Position numbers and translations under genes: made by a program
In this document: positions 22,463 through 31,059 of the stretch, in pieces
Layout: every line of letters starts with the position of its first letter
Position numbering within the stretch: the first letter of the stretch is position 1
The notes under the pieces: model-generated
Seen by the model: the letters and a program-made list of their open reading frames with translations, nothing else
Database searches by the model: none
Told to the model about the DNA's origin: nothing
Source: a virus
Direction: 5' to 3' (one strand)
DNA: 58,644 bases
IMG/VR virus record: IMGVR_UViG_3300044714_000125
Location: 1-58,644 of that record

Positions 22463-22741
22463 ATGACCAGCACATCATTGATACCGCCGTTAGAGATGGA
22501 GAGAATAGAGAAGGAGGCTGAAGCTGAGATGATAAAAATTTTTATTAATTCGCCGGCATTTTCAAGCGATGCGATATCGTGGAAACTTGGTTATATTGCT
22601 GGGCGCAAAGAAGAGCGCGACACGGCGATAAGATTTGCAATGTACATCTTCAAATACCCGTATGAGGGCCTCACCTATGACGAACTTTGGGAATCGTTCT
22701 GCAAAAATCCTGGCGTTTGGGGTAAACAATCTAAAATTTAA
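22463..22741 (+). CDS. Hypothetical helical protein, 92 aa
   Basis: Acidic helical N-terminus (EMERIEKEAEAEMIKIF) followed by a region ending KLGYIAGRKEERDTAIRFA and an aromatic C-terminus. WKLGYIAGRKEE resembles the short helical Y-x-x-GR motif found in many small phage proteins. Function unknown. Confidence 0.55.
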   Translation: MTSTSLIPPLEMERIEKEAEAEMIKIFINSPAFSSDAISWKLGYIAGRKEERDTAIRFAMYIFKYPYEGLTYDELWESFCKNPGVWGKQSKI

Positions 22742-22746
22742 AATAT

Positions 22747-23217
22747 ATGCCCAAAAAGAGTCTTTCGGAATCCGTTTTGCATGATTGGGTACACGAGTTA
22801 CCCTTCCAGCAACAGGCACTCTTGATGACTGCAATGCGAGGTCCTGATGGATCGGCAAAGCACAATCACGCAAAGGTTATTGTCCGGTTCCTGCGCGGCG
22901 CTATCTGCAAACCAGCAGGCAATTGGAGCGGTTATAATGATAATGATTTCATGTGGGGCGACTACACGGTATTCAAGCATTGCGATAAGGCTTTTTGGGA
23001 TGACCATGACGAATACGCACATCATTTCATCATGCATCTTGTCCATTCCGCACAGGTCATTGCATACAAGCACCCTGTTAATGAAGTTGCCTATTGCTGG
23101 CTAACATTTTATTCCCATGCCTGCGAGGCATTCCATATGCGACATGAAACAAAAAGCCAAATGGATGCCAGGCTAAGTGATTTTGGTGTCGGTGTTCATA
23201 ATATTCAGGCAATCTAA
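22747..23217 (+). CDS. Conserved phage protein, 156 aa
   Basis: Has the hallmarks of a widespread phage family of unknown function: LPFQQQALLMTAMRGPDGSA (residues 18-37), then KHNHAKVIVRFLRG and a His/Asp-rich middle (WGDYTVFKHC; HDEYAHHFIMHL). Several His residues are spaced as potential metal ligands. No activity is established. Confidence 0.6.
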   Translation: MPKKSLSESVLHDWVHELPFQQQALLMTAMRGPDGSAKHNHAKVIVRFLRGAICKPAGNWSGYNDNDFMWGDYTVFKHCDKAFWDDHDEYAHHFIMHLVHSAQVIAYKHPVNEVAYCWLTFYSHACEAFHMRHETKSQMDARLSDFGVGVHNIQAI

Positions 23218-23229
23218 AACCACCACACC

Positions 23230-23529
23230 ATGACACCACCCGAGCAGATAGAGGGGAAGAAAGAACAGCAATGGGAGTTCCTGAATGACCCAAGTAAGCA
23301 TTATTTTGTTAGCTTTACTGTTATTGGCGGCAGGACGCAAGAGGGTCACTATTATTGGGTTCCATCGCATGCGGTTATCAATTGCCATCCGTTTGACTTT
23401 ATCAAAAGACAGCGTCGCAGCATCACGAATGATTCGATATTATTAAGCTGGCAAGAAATAACCGAAGATGAATATTTCCTATTCGCGGCAACTTTCAATT
23501 ACCCAATTTATAAATCTCAACCTCAATGA
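23230..23529 (+). CDS. Hypothetical protein, 99 aa
   Basis: A small alpha/beta protein with aromatic strands (HYFVSFTVIGGRTQEGHYYW) and a helix-strand end. Starts 12 bases after the previous gene and overlaps the next by four. No family recognised. Confidence 0.55.
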   Translation: MTPPEQIEGKKEQQWEFLNDPSKHYFVSFTVIGGRTQEGHYYWVPSHAVINCHPFDFIKRQRRSITNDSILLSWQEITEDEYFLFAATFNYPIYKSQPQ

Positions 23530-24077
23530 CTAACGATACAACAAGCAGCACTCCATCTAAGGAGGACATTCCGATCAAAATAATTGCGGTTGTAAAGTTC
23601 AACGATGGGGAAGCGTTTGTTTTGGATCACGCACCAGAGTTGAAGTACAATATGGTCGCCCGGTCAATAGTAGGAAAGGCGCTGCCATTTTGCAGATGTT
23701 ATTTTTACGAAGCGCCCGGGTATAAGTCTTACGCATTCGCCGGGGCAAAGTTTGATATTACCCTTGAGGATGGGACCGTTGTTCATTGCTTTGGTCAATA
23801 TTGGGATGGCTGGACAAAGGCTGCGCTTCAGGATATTGGCGGATCGGTTGAACGGGTAACGATCAGTACAAATGACGAATTGAAAAAATGCTACGTCTAT
23901 TATGGCATGTATGGAATCCCGGCAGGCATCAAAGAATTGAGAACCGCATATAAAGGCCCCGTCTTTGATTATTGGGATTACGAAAAAATTCTTCATGGTA
24001 AAATGTCCCTTCATGGGCTGCGAAAATATAAGATTCATCCATCCAAACGCCTTCACAATCTAAATCATTCACTATGA
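23526..24077 (+). CDS. Hypothetical protein, 183 aa
   Basis: Beta-rich protein (IKIIAVVKFNDGEAFVLDH; KFDITLEDGTVVHCFGQYWD) with a helical C-terminus. The middle resembles beta-barrel-type accessory domains but no family can be named. Overlaps both neighbours by four bases. Confidence 0.55.
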   Translation: MTNDTTSSTPSKEDIPIKIIAVVKFNDGEAFVLDHAPELKYNMVARSIVGKALPFCRCYFYEAPGYKSYAFAGAKFDITLEDGTVVHCFGQYWDGWTKAALQDIGGSVERVTISTNDELKKCYVYYGMYGIPAGIKELRTAYKGPVFDYWDYEKILHGKMSLHGLRKYKIHPSKRLHNLNHSL

Positions 24078-25057
24078 GCACTCCATCTACACTAGAGATA
24101 CGGATACCGGAAGATATAGCGGCTTACATCAAATCAATTTCCAGCGGTTATGGCGGCGATTGTTACATCATCGCTGCTTGCGAAAAACTTTATCGCCGTC
24201 TATCGGCCCATCCAGCTAAGGGGTTAAGATGGATTTCCGTAGCCGATAGAAAGCCGGATATTATTGAGGGCATGGATTATTCCAAAAATGTGCTCGTGAT
24301 CTGCGAGGACAAATTGGAGGTAATGCGCTATTGCTGGGTTAACGGCGGCGATGAAGAAAATTCCGGATTTATATGGGCTAACTGTTATGGCGACATACAC
24401 GCCGAGGGCGAATTCGATGACGAATATCACCCTGCCTATTGGATGCCGCTCCCGGAAATCCCCGCCGCATCCCCCTTAGAGGCTCCCTTCAAAGAAGAGA
24501 CGCCTTTTCCAGATCATGTTCACGTGGCTTTGCCGAGCGGCGGAGTGGCTAATGTTTCGCCGGATGCTTCCCCGGAACTTCTTGACGCGCTTGACAAAAT
24601 GGTCGAATTGGCAAAAGAGACGCCCGATTCTCCCTCCATGTTAGGGGAGAAGGAGGCTGCCAAGTTTGAAAATGTTACAAGCATTTATCCTGCTGGCGTA
24701 AATATTACCAGCGGCGAATATTATCCTCCCGCCGATCTTATGAAGTGGATTAAAGATAATGCAAAGGATTTTTGCCGGCTTCCGGAGACAAAGCCGGACA
24801 TCGTAATCACGAGTAATAAACATTCGCTTGCGGGACTTTTTGCTTGGCACGATGGGGCTAAAGCGATGTATAACAAATTACTCACTGAAAAATACGGAGA
24901 CTTACTTTCCGCCGCCAACGCCAAAATAGCATCCCTGGAAAAGGAAAGGGATGATTACCAGAAGGCCCTGGAGGAATACGCGGGGACGAAAATGGAAGGT
25001 ATTGCAAAGCGGGTGCTGGCTAAATATCCTCCGAATAACCAAAAAATAGCAAAGTAA
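24074..25057 (+). CDS. DUF551-containing protein, 327 aa
   Basis: Residues about 51-125 contain the DUF551 pattern: WISVADRKPD at the start, then VLVICEDKLEVMRYCW and the closing HPAYWMPLPEIP. DUF551 is common in phages and has no known function. After a Pro/Ser linker, the C-terminal half ends in a coiled coil (NAKIASLEKERDDYQKALEE). Last gene of the early plus operon. Confidence 0.6.
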   Translation: MSTPSTLEIRIPEDIAAYIKSISSGYGGDCYIIAACEKLYRRLSAHPAKGLRWISVADRKPDIIEGMDYSKNVLVICEDKLEVMRYCWVNGGDEENSGFIWANCYGDIHAEGEFDDEYHPAYWMPLPEIPAASPLEAPFKEETPFPDHVHVALPSGGVANVSPDASPELLDALDKMVELAKETPDSPSMLGEKEAAKFENVTSIYPAGVNITSGEYYPPADLMKWIKDNAKDFCRLPETKPDIVITSNKHSLAGLFAWHDGAKAMYNKLLTEKYGDLLSAANAKIASLEKERDDYQKALEEYAGTKMEGIAKRVLAKYPPNNQKIAK

Positions 25058-25087
25058 ACCGGTCAAAACCTCGTAAATTACAGTCTC

Positions 25088-25612
25088 ATGTTTCATAAAC
25101 TCATCGCAGAACTAAAACGCCTGGAGCACCATTTGAAGGAAGACTTCGAAGAACTGGAAATCGAGCTCGGTCAGATATTCAGGCGAAAGATGCGCCCGGT
25201 ATTGGTTTTCAATATTTTCGAAAATAATAAAAATTACAATTTTATGGCAGTAGTAACAAATTTAACGCTCACCTCGACGGCGCCGGTCCAGCTTTTCATG
25301 ACGGTTTTGGACTCCGCAAACGGAAACACGCCCATCGCGGGCGTTCTCTCGGGCCTGGCATATGCCCCAACGGACCCGACCCAGGATATTGCGGTCGTAG
25401 ATCCTACGACGCCCACGGATGTCGACATCCACGCCGTGACGCCCACCGGAGGCACCATTGTAGTGGCCAATGGTAACTTCGTGAGCACGCTGCAGAAAGC
25501 TGATGGAAGCGGCCCCGTCTTCAGCGGTGCCCTGCCCCCTGCGAGCCTGACGGTCGTGAACAACGTCGTGGTAGCTGTGACTATGGTGCCGGTCCTGGCC
25601 TTCAATCAATAG
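25088..25612 (+). CDS. Ig-like domain protein, 174 aa (possible second start at 25244)
   Basis: Residues 1-50 are helical and charged (MFHKLIAELKRLEHHLKEDF). The remaining 122 residues form a beta-rich Ig-like domain (TNLTLTSTAPVQLFMTVLDS ... TVVNNVVVAVTMVPV) typical of phage decoration or tail proteins. An A/T-rich leader precedes the in-frame ATG at 25244, so the Ig domain may be made alone from there. It is followed by a strong terminator, so it may be highly expressed. Confidence 0.6.
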   Translation: MFHKLIAELKRLEHHLKEDFEELEIELGQIFRRKMRPVLVFNIFENNKNYNFMAVVTNLTLTSTAPVQLFMTVLDSANGNTPIAGVLSGLAYAPTDPTQDIAVVDPTTPTDVDIHAVTPTGGTIVVANGNFVSTLQKADGSGPVFSGALPPASLTVVNNVVVAVTMVPVLAFNQ

Positions 25613-25637
25613 GCAAAAACATCATGCGCGCGCAAGA

Positions 25638-25664
25638 GCCCGGTCTAAAAAGCCGGGTTTTTTT
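25638..25664 (+). terminator. Rho-independent terminator
   Basis: CCCGG/CCGGG stem (25639-25643 with 25653-25657) followed by seven T. It separates the Ig-like gene from the methylase/terminase group. Confidence 0.75.
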
Positions 25665-25699
25665 ATTGAAAGTCACAAAAGTTGCCTAAATTCGACACA

Positions 25700-26899
25700 A
25701 TGGTGAAACTATCCTCCATAAAGCCGAACCCCAACAATCCCCGCTTGATCAAAGATGATCGGTTCGTGAAACTGGTAAAATCGATACAGGAGTTTCCTAA
25801 AATGATGGAATTGAGGCCAATGGTCATAGACAAGACCAGGATCATCATCGGAGGAAACATGAGGCTCAAGGCGCTGCGGGAGCTCGGCTATAAGGAAATA
25901 CCGAACGAATGGATCAAAAAGGCCGAAGACCTTACCGAGGAAGAGAGGCGCCGATTCATCATCGCCGATAATGTTTCCTTCGGAGAAAATGACTGGGAGG
26001 CCCTCGGCGCCGATTGGGATATCAAGGAATTGGAAGAGTGGGGGCTCGACATCAACGGGTTCGCCAAGCCCGACGAATCCCTGGAGGAAGATGATTTTGA
26101 GAACAACGAGGAAATTGAGACCGATATCGTGCAGGGGGATTTGTTTGAGATAGGACCGCACCGGTTGCTATGCGGGGATAGTACCCAGATAATAGATATC
26201 GAAAATGTCACATGTGGGCAAATACCAGAGTTAGTATTTGCTGATCCGCCTTACGGTGTGGATATTGTTCAGGGCTCAAGCGTTGGTGGGGGCGGCCCCA
26301 CCAAATTCGGAGGGAAGATTGGGAAAACGGTAAAGAGTACAAAAGGATTTAATCGGGTTATAGGCGATAAAACAACGGATGCGGCGAAAAGATTCTATAA
26401 TGCATGCAAAAAATTAGCTTTCAATAATTTGATTATATGGGGCGGCAATTATTTTACCGACTTTCTTCCGCCTTCAATGTGCTGGATTGTTTGGTACAAA
26501 AAGAATACTGGCAATTTTGCTGACTTCGAAATGGCATGGACCTCTTTCAATCAGGCCGCAAAACTCTATGAATATCTTTGGAATGGTTTAAGCCGCGAAG
26601 GTGAACGTAGGCTGGAGCTAAAACGTCGGGCGCATCCTACGCAGAAAGCCGTCGGGGTTTGCGGGATGATATTCAATGATTTTCAATTTGAGCTATGCTT
26701 CGATGGTTTTGGTGGATCCGGCACTACAATGGTGGCTTGTCATGAAATGAAAAGACGTTGCGCAATGATCGAGATAGACCCTAAATATTGCCAAATCATC
26801 GTCGATCGCATGAGAAACCTCGATCCTTCGATAATTATCAAGAAAAATGGCGTATTTTTAGAAAATGCAGGGAAAAATCCCGATCAAGCAGGTAAATAG
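25700..26899 (+). CDS. ParB-like/DNA methyltransferase fusion, 399 aa
   Basis: The N-terminal 100 residues are a ParB/Srx-like domain (VKLSSIKPNPNNPR; IIGGNMRLKALRELGYKEIP). They are followed by a methylase with DPPYG (motif IV, about residue 183) and FGGSGTT near the end (motif I, SAM binding), so the motif order is the beta type of N6-adenine or N4-cytosine enzymes. ATG 25700 was preferred over TTG 25682. The fusion is common next to phage terminases and may mark DNA for packaging or shield it from restriction. Third DNA methylase in the window. Confidence 0.85.
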   Translation: MVKLSSIKPNPNNPRLIKDDRFVKLVKSIQEFPKMMELRPMVIDKTRIIIGGNMRLKALRELGYKEIPNEWIKKAEDLTEEERRRFIIADNVSFGENDWEALGADWDIKELEEWGLDINGFAKPDESLEEDDFENNEEIETDIVQGDLFEIGPHRLLCGDSTQIIDIENVTCGQIPELVFADPPYGVDIVQGSSVGGGGPTKFGGKIGKTVKSTKGFNRVIGDKTTDAAKRFYNACKKLAFNNLIIWGGNYFTDFLPPSMCWIVWYKKNTGNFADFEMAWTSFNQAAKLYEYLWNGLSREGERRLELKRRAHPTQKAVGVCGMIFNDFQFELCFDGFGGSGTTMVACHEMKRRCAMIEIDPKYCQIIVDRMRNLDPSIIIKKNGVFLENAGKNPDQAGK

Positions 26900-26905
26900 C
26901 AGGTA

Positions 26906-27256
26906 ATGGCTTATAAGAATCCTCCAAAAGAACACCAATTCAAAAAAGGGCAAAGCGGAAACCCCAAGGGCGCAGCCAGGAAACTTCCGGAACTTGATAT
27001 AATCATAGCCGAGGTAATGGGCGAAGAAAAGGAAGGGATAACTGCCGCACAGGCCATCCTTGCTGCAATGCGAGCCAAGGCCGCTAAAGGTGACGTACGG
27101 GCCGCTGAAATGCTCATGGACCGGGCCTATGGTAAGCCCAAGCAGCGAACGGAAGTCACTGGCCTGGATGGAGCCCCCATTCAAACCGACCTGACCATCA
27201 AGCAACACACGGTCGTATTCAAGAAATTTGGCGATGGAGATCATCCAAACGTTTAA
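26906..27256 (+). CDS. Terminase small subunit-like (DUF5681), 116 aa
   Basis: The N-terminus HQFKKGQSGNPKGAARK (residues 10-26) is the signature of DUF5681, a DNA-binding domain found as small terminase in many phages. The rest is helical (ITAAQAILAAMRAKAAKGDV), then AEMLMDRAYGKPKQ. It lies immediately before, and overlaps, the large terminase gene. It would recognise the packaging start site. Confidence 0.75.
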   Translation: MAYKNPPKEHQFKKGQSGNPKGAARKLPELDIIIAEVMGEEKEGITAAQAILAAMRAKAAKGDVRAAEMLMDRAYGKPKQRTEVTGLDGAPIQTDLTIKQHTVVFKKFGDGDHPNV

Positions 27257-28547
27257 TGAGGTCTATGAACCGGTTTTCACCTCCAGCGCCAGATATATCG
27301 ATGTATGGGGCGGCCGCGGGCGCGGGGGCTCTCACTTCGGAACTGAGTATTTTCTGCACCTGATCACCAAGCCGGACTATTTCCGCGGTTATTTCATCCG
27401 CCAAGCGTTCAAGGACATCCGGGATTCCCTGTTTCGAGATTTCAAGGATCGGATCATCGATAATCCAACCGTCAGATTGGAGGATTTCCACATCAATGAC
27501 AATGAGATGCGGATTCAATACAAACCCACCGGTAACATCATCAGCAGCAAGGGGGTTAAGGCGGATAATGAACGGACAGCCAAAATGAAGTCCCTGGCCG
27601 GCGCCACGCACGTCCTGATCGAAGAAGCGGATGAGGTTGGCGAAATGGACTTCGATCAGCTGGATTTATCGCTCAGGACCATCAAAAGCAGTCAGATACA
27701 GATCATCCGGATATTCAACCCGCCAGGGAAAACGCACTGGATATGGCGGGATTACGTGCTGACCGACGCGCGCCTGGTTGACGAAAAAGGGCAGATGATA
27801 AAAGGCTATTTCACCGCTCAGCCTAAAAAGGACGCCAACCTGATCAGCATGTTCTCCAATTACCATGATAACCGAATCAACCTGCAGGACTCCACGGTAG
27901 AGAAATTCGAGTCGTTCAAAGCTAAAAAGCCGGAATACTATTATACGATAATTAGAGGCTTAATAAGCGAGGGCATGCGCGGGAGGATATTCTCTGGCTG
28001 GAAATCGATAACCAACCAGGAATTCAACGAGGTTGAAGCACGGAGCATTTTTGGGCAGGACTTCGGGAACCCGTCGCCGGCGGCGTTGGTAGAGGCCAAA
28101 ATGGTGAATAATCGGATCTATGTGCGGGAGCAGAACTACCAGGGCATGACGGAGAAGCAATTGGCGCTGCTTTATTGCCGCCTGGGGCTGACCGAACAGG
28201 TGATCATCGCGGATTCGGCGGAGCCCATGGCCATCCACCACCTTAGGAACGGTTGGCGTTCGAATGAGCTGGCGGAAGGTGAAGCAAAGACTTATCCACA
28301 ATTGTTGAAAGGTTGGGCGATCTACCCGGCATTTAAAGGCCCCGGGTCGATCATCACCGGGATCAAGAAAGTGATGGACTTTGAAGTTTTCGTGACTGAA
28401 GAAAGTTCAAACATCTGGATGGAATTCCGGGAATACAGGTGGGCATTGGATCGCAATAAAAACCCCTTGGACGAACCGGAAGACGCTAATAATCACGCGT
28501 GTGACGCTATACGGATGATCATCGCCGGGAAGGGCCGCTATTACTAA
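27234..28547 (+). CDS. terL: Terminase large subunit, 437 aa
   Basis: Packaging motor of the Terminase_3 type. The ATPase has a P-loop-like GGRGRGGSHF (residues 26-35) and Walker B VLIEEADE (127-134). The C-terminal RNase H-like nuclease shows FGQDFG (near 270), IADSAEP (near 325) and NHACDAIRM (near 420), giving the Asp cluster. The P-loop lacks the usual Lys (GGS where GKS is expected). The start may be TTG 27228 or ATG 27234; both overlap the small subunit gene. Confidence 0.9.
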   Translation: MEIIQTFNEVYEPVFTSSARYIDVWGGRGRGGSHFGTEYFLHLITKPDYFRGYFIRQAFKDIRDSLFRDFKDRIIDNPTVRLEDFHINDNEMRIQYKPTGNIISSKGVKADNERTAKMKSLAGATHVLIEEADEVGEMDFDQLDLSLRTIKSSQIQIIRIFNPPGKTHWIWRDYVLTDARLVDEKGQMIKGYFTAQPKKDANLISMFSNYHDNRINLQDSTVEKFESFKAKKPEYYYTIIRGLISEGMRGRIFSGWKSITNQEFNEVEARSIFGQDFGNPSPAALVEAKMVNNRIYVREQNYQGMTEKQLALLYCRLGLTEQVIIADSAEPMAIHHLRNGWRSNELAEGEAKTYPQLLKGWAIYPAFKGPGSIITGIKKVMDFEVFVTEESSNIWMEFREYRWALDRNKNPLDEPEDANNHACDAIRMIIAGKGRYY

Positions 28548-28858
28548 TTCCGCCCAAATTCCGGAAATTCCGATAATTCCGGTCGTTCTTTCTGCCACAA
28601 CATGCAATCCGCATGCGGCCGGAACCGTTTGACGTCAAACCACCAGGCCCCGTCGTCATAGACCGCCTGGCAGCCGCAAACGACCTGAAACCGCTCCCGA
28701 TCGAGAGTTATCCCCACATCCACGAAGATTGCCCCGCAGCGGCATTGTTTGAGCCCCTGGACGCGGTATTCCGTTCCAACCCGCAGCGGGCAGCGGAGAA
28801 TGTCCGTCCGAAGGGTGCGGTTGTTGATGCAAAGGATGGTTTGGCCGAGCTGGATCAT
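28544..28858 (-). CDS. Small zinc-binding protein, 104 aa
   Basis: The ATG at 28858 was chosen; the longer frame runs into the next plus gene's leader. CRCGAIFVDVG (residues about 39-49) and VVCGCQAV provide Cys pairs for zinc, and the end of the domain has GAWWFDVKRF, a pattern seen in small phage zinc proteins. The gene ends over the terminase stop (4-base tail-to-tail overlap). Alone on the minus strand here. A plus frame on the opposite strand (28613-28876) was rejected. Confidence 0.6.
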   Translation of the reverse strand: MIQLGQTILCINNRTLRTDILRCPLRVGTEYRVQGLKQCRCGAIFVDVGITLDRERFQVVCGCQAVYDDGAWWFDVKRFRPHADCMLWQKERPELSEFPEFGRN

Positions 28859-28961
28859 GGGCCGAAAGTAAATTAAAATGCCAAAAAACACGGGCTTTTG
28901 TCTTTTTTGTCGCATTTACGATTTACCTTTACAACTCACAATTAAAAACTCAAAATTCAAC

Positions 28962-29585
28962 ATGGACAAAATGACCATTCACCGCGCACTCAGCGAGCTA
29001 AAGCTGATTGACGCCAAGATTGAAAAGGCCACGGCCCAGGTAAACCCGTCGGGCATTTATCAAAAAGGACGGCACATCAACGGCTCAATTCCCGAGGAAG
29101 ATTTCAAGACGCTGGCGCAATCCACCTACGATTCCTGTATTGATCTGATGGCCCGCAAAACTGCCATCAAATCGGCGATCGTTCAAAGTAACGGGCGAAC
29201 GACTGTGAAGATCGGCGACAAGGTGATGACCGTCGCGGACGCCATCACAGCCAAGGCCATCATCAAGTTCAAAAAGGCGTTCATCGCCAACCTAACGAAC
29301 CGGCATCGCGCCCAGGTGGCAGCATTGAATACCAACAACTCGGTGGTGATGCAGAACGCCCAAAAGCTACTGGAAGCCGCTATGGGGAAAGACAACACCA
29401 AAGTGACCAAAGAGGACGTCGAGGCCATCCGAAAGCCGTTCATCGACAACAACGAGTTTCATCTGTTCGATCCCCTGAAGATCGAAGACAAGATTAAGGT
29501 CCTGGAAAAAGAGGTCGGCGACTTCGAGGCGGATGTCGATGCAGTCCTTTCCGAATCTAATGCCGTAACATTCATAGAATTCTAA
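28962..29585 (+). CDS. Helical protein downstream of terminase, 207 aa
   Basis: The ATG at 28962 follows an A-rich leader; an upstream frame from 28878 lacks support. The protein is almost all helical (MTIHRALSELKLIDAKIEKA, then a Lys/Ala-rich middle) with a long C-terminal coiled coil (KIKVLEKEVGDFEADVDAV). Similar helical proteins in Firmicutes and Bacteroidota phages are annotated as hypothetical. Could be a scaffold-like or adaptor protein; uncertain. Confidence 0.55.
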   Translation: MDKMTIHRALSELKLIDAKIEKATAQVNPSGIYQKGRHINGSIPEEDFKTLAQSTYDSCIDLMARKTAIKSAIVQSNGRTTVKIGDKVMTVADAITAKAIIKFKKAFIANLTNRHRAQVAALNTNNSVVMQNAQKLLEAAMGKDNTKVTKEDVEAIRKPFIDNNEFHLFDPLKIEDKIKVLEKEVGDFEADVDAVLSESNAVTFIEF

Positions 29586-29947
29586 ACAATATTGGCCGGT
29601 CATACGAAAACGGTAAATTCTATTCCCGTCGCTCCTTCTGGGTTAACAATGGAGTACCAAATTGCTAATTTTGGACAATCTTTGTATTCTAGGTTCGAAT
29701 CCTGGCGTGTCGATGAAAATCGGCGTGTGGCGGAACGGTAAACGCAAAAGACAAACAAACCCTAAAAGCTTACGGCTCAAAGGTTAAAGGTCAAACCTCA
29801 CCGCTCAAAGTTCTTTCCGATCAAAGATGAAACCTAAAAACGCAAAGCTCTTTCAAACCCTGTATAAATTTTCATGGGGACTAATAGACCACCCCTGCCG
29901 TTTGATCCAGGCTGTATGGCCGGCCAATACTTTTAAAAGATATCAAC
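29586..29947. other. ORF-free region with tRNA-like fragments
   Basis: Contains a well-formed T-arm CTAGGTTCGAATCCTGG (29689-29705). It is preceded by a Ser-type anticodon loop TTGCTAA flanked by CCAAA/TTTGG (29657-29674) and a possible D arm CTCC/GGAG (29632-29654). The acceptor strands do not pair, so no complete tRNA-Ser results. A second D-arm-like piece GCGGAACGGTAAACGC is at 29730-29745, after a repeated GGCGTGT. Reads as decayed tRNA genes or a tRNA-like element. No protein gene. Confidence 0.4.
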
Positions 29948-30253
29948 ATGAACTGTCTGAATTGTGGAGAACCACTTGAACAAACCCCTGGAAAGAAGGA
30001 GAAGCAGTTCTGCAATGTCTCCTGCCGGTCGAGCTTCCACCAAAAGAAAAAGCGGGCTGAAGCGAAGACCGCCCCCTTCCAGGAACGCGTAGTCGAGCAG
30101 AAGAAGACCGATCCGGTCACCCTGCCGCCGTCGCCTCGGCAACTAATCAGACGCGAGCCTCCGCCGGTAATGCCGGCCGGGTTGACTCCTTTGCAGCAGC
30201 AGGCCTGGAAGGCGAAACAGCGGAAAAAGTTACAGGAAAATCGACTCAAATGA
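29948..30253 (+). CDS. Small zinc-finger protein, 101 aa
   Basis: N-terminal CLNCGEPLEQTPGKKEKQFC (residues 3-22) followed by NVSCRSSFHQKKKRAEA carries four Cys in treble-clef spacing. The middle is a Pro-rich disordered linker and the C-terminus a basic helix. This type of short C2C2 protein is common in Bacteroidota phages. Overlaps the next gene by four bases. Confidence 0.65.
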   Translation: MNCLNCGEPLEQTPGKKEKQFCNVSCRSSFHQKKKRAEAKTAPFQERVVEQKKTDPVTLPPSPRQLIRREPPPVMPAGLTPLQQQAWKAKQRKKLQENRLK

Positions 30254-30663
30254 TAAAGGCAAGCGAATTGAGGATCGGCAACAAGATCAACGCCATTTCA
30301 TCGTTAGAGGGGGCCCCTGTTGGCATTATCGAGGTGATGGAAATATACCGCAATGGCGTTGATTCTACAAAGTACATGGAATATGCTCCGGATTATCCGT
30401 TTGGATACCCCTGCTATCCTTTTGAAGGGTTGGAGGGCATTCCCCTGACGCCGGAGATTCTCGAAAAGTGCGGGTTTGTATTCAATCACTATTGGCAAAG
30501 CAAGATGGTGGACCTTAGTCAGGACAAAGACGGATTTTTTCTTTGCGCCGAAGACCCTCATGAAGGAGATATCTATAGACTCAGCAAAGGATTCCATTTC
30601 TTCCACCAGCTGCAGAACCTTTTCTTCGCGCTGACCGGTGAGGAGCTAATTGTAAAGCTATGA
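30250..30663 (+). CDS. Conserved ELRIGN-family protein, 137 aa
   Basis: Begins with KASELRIGNKIN and contains GIPLTPEILEKCGF (residues about 62-75) and the end FFHQLQNLFFALTGEELIVK. These elements define a family found in many Bacteroidota phages. A clear paralogue is encoded on the other strand at 37131-37580 in this window. Function unknown; ATGA coupled to its neighbours. Confidence 0.7.
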   Translation: MIKASELRIGNKINAISSLEGAPVGIIEVMEIYRNGVDSTKYMEYAPDYPFGYPCYPFEGLEGIPLTPEILEKCGFVFNHYWQSKMVDLSQDKDGFFLCAEDPHEGDIYRLSKGFHFFHQLQNLFFALTGEELIVKL

Positions 30664-30893
30664 GTAGAATACCATTGGGAGTTTTGGATATGAGCAGCGA
30701 CCAACCGCATGTGAATAACGAATGCCCGTTTTGCGATCACGTCTGGATGGATAAAGTAAAACCATCAGGCCAATGCCCGAACTGCGGACATGCCTACGCC
30801 ATGAAAGAGACGCCGGACGGTGCCGTTTCGATCAGTTGGACCGCAACCGCCGAAGAAGTTGCCATTTTTAAGGCCAGAACAGGCCGAACTTAA
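30660..30893 (+). CDS. Zinc-ribbon protein, 77 aa
   Basis: CPFCDHVW (residues 23-30) and CPNCGHAY (39-46) form a classic zinc ribbon; flanks are flexible. Starts within the previous stop; an internal ATG at 30690 is an alternative start. Function unknown. Confidence 0.6.
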   Translation: MSRIPLGVLDMSSDQPHVNNECPFCDHVWMDKVKPSGQCPNCGHAYAMKETPDGAVSISWTATAEEVAIFKARTGRT

Positions 30894-30905
30894 ACCCCTT
30901 CAACA

Positions 30906-31001
30906 ATGAAAAATTACCAGCATCTCATTATTGTCATCGTCCGCTCCCTGGTTATCGGCGCGGCCCTGGCTTATGCTCTTTATGTCTTAACGCAGGGATA
31001 G
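30906..31001 (+). CDS. Tiny membrane protein, 31 aa
   Basis: A 31-residue frame starting MKNYQHLIIVIVRSL with one membrane helix (about residues 7-27). It lies 12 bases after the zinc-ribbon gene on the same strand. Short single-helix proteins are frequent in phages; support here is topology and spacing only. Confidence 0.4.
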   Translation: MKNYQHLIIVIVRSLVIGAALAYALYVLTQG

Positions 31002-31059
31002 ACTCGCTCCCAATAAAAACCGTAGGCAACTATACCCATTTACACGCAAACAGCAAAAA

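Noticed and set aside
28613-28876. 87-codon plus frame after the large terminase
   Set aside because: The opposite strand carries a zinc-binding protein with recognisable Cys motifs; the plus frame is Pro/Arg-rich noise.
29689-29745. Circularly permuted tRNA (3' half before 5' half)
   Set aside because: The acceptor strands (CGTGTCG and CGGCGTG) are not complementary.
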